29,722 nucleotides of DNA. Origin: a virus. The notes beneath the pieces are model-generated. The model saw only the letters and a list, made by a program, of their open reading frames with translations, was not told the origin of the DNA and ran no database searches. A program made the position numbers and the translations under genes. Where the stretch lies: the IMG/VR virus record IMGVR_UViG_3300046352_000017, positions 1 through 29,722 of that record, one strand, 5' to 3'. Below are positions 29,610-29,722 of the stretch, in pieces; within the stretch, counting starts at the first letter, position 1; every line of letters begins with the position of its first letter.

Positions 29610-29629
29610 TAAATAAATAAATAAATAAA
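29610..29629 (+). repeat. (TAAA)5 tract before the last gene
   Basis: Five TAAA units fill the gap between the stop at 29609 and the ATG at 29631. The tract resembles the A-rich leaders of other genes here and may simply be a ribosome-entry region. Slippage could vary its length. Confidence 0.6.
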
Positions 29630-29630
29630 A

Positions 29631-29722
29631 ATGAAAACAATTGAATCAATCTCAATTTGGGATAACGGACAAACACAGGAAGCAACTGTTTTAAATGCTT
29701 ATGCGGTAAATGTATCACTTGG
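29631..29722 (+). CDS. partial gene, probable tail-tip protein, cut by window end
   Basis: The ORF starts MKTIESISIWDNGQTQEATV and runs open to the end, giving 30 full codons. The I-W-D-N-G-Q stretch followed by L-N-A-Y-A-V-N-V-S-L looks like a beta-rich virion protein. It lies downstream of tail-tip genes, so a related role is likely. Nothing more can be said without the rest of the gene. Confidence 0.5.
   Translation, partial: MKTIESISIWDNGQTQEATVLNAYAVNVSL

Noticed and set aside
1-29722. tRNA genes, integrase, repressor, endolysin
   Set aside because: I found no sequence supporting any of these. The three-span 3993 protein could be a holin, but nothing else supports lysis there.

Overview
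The window is a low-GC stretch (clearly AT-rich throughout) of a tailed double-stranded DNA phage or prophage that infects a Bacteroidota host, most likely a Flavobacteriia. The evidence is the packed, almost one-directional array of small genes, the terminase, portal, capsid and tail genes, promoters of the Bacteroidota type (TTG, about 20 nt, TANNTTTG), and A-rich start regions without Shine-Dalgarno sequences. Many proteins also resemble families I recall from Flavobacterium and Cellulophaga phages. I see no integrase, repressor, endolysin or tRNA gene, so lifestyle and lysis cannot be judged. Both ends cut through the genome; the last gene (from 29631) runs off the end.

Layout. About 1-12.4 kb is the early and middle part. 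It holds DNA metabolism genes: NinG (744), ERF annealing protein (1587), an SSB-like protein (2373), a RecA-fold ATPase (2749), a RecE-like PD-(D/E)XK exonuclease (7095), a beta-class DNA methyltransferase (7872) and a DnaA-domain-IV-like protein (8582). It also holds a sigma-like factor (4198), a likely PD-(D/E)XK nuclease (5122), and many small genes of unknown function that often overlap by 1 or 4 nt. Three good promoters and one probable one lie here, with terminators between transcription units.

Terminase small and large subunits (10381, 10651) open the packaging and morphogenesis part. Tail genes come first: a tail assembly chaperone with a probable programmed -1 frameshift (12555-13297), neck or tail completion proteins, two large tail or baseplate-type proteins, and a tape measure protein (17441). 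Head genes follow: XkdF-like protease (19218), scaffold-like protein (21260), major capsid protein (21864), tail-tube candidate (22881), portal with an extra C-terminal domain (23830), and connector (25600). Host-contact proteins end the window, including a tail fibre with YadA-like repeats and an S74 chaperone (27127). This order (tail before head, portal after capsid) differs from the textbook siphophage order.

Mobile endonucleases are frequent: two GIY-YIG genes (251, 26102) and an antisense HNH gene (20349-21086). The HNH gene has its own promoter and a leader with two interleaved inverted repeats ending in a U-tract, which looks like an attenuator or pseudoknot RNA. No stretch longer than 300 bases lacks a gene. 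The largest gaps are 1134-1291 (terminator and promoter) and 21087-21259 (the HNH leader and promoter).

The best candidates for new biology are the unannotated frameshift ORF in the tail chaperone and the structured leader of the antisense HNH gene.
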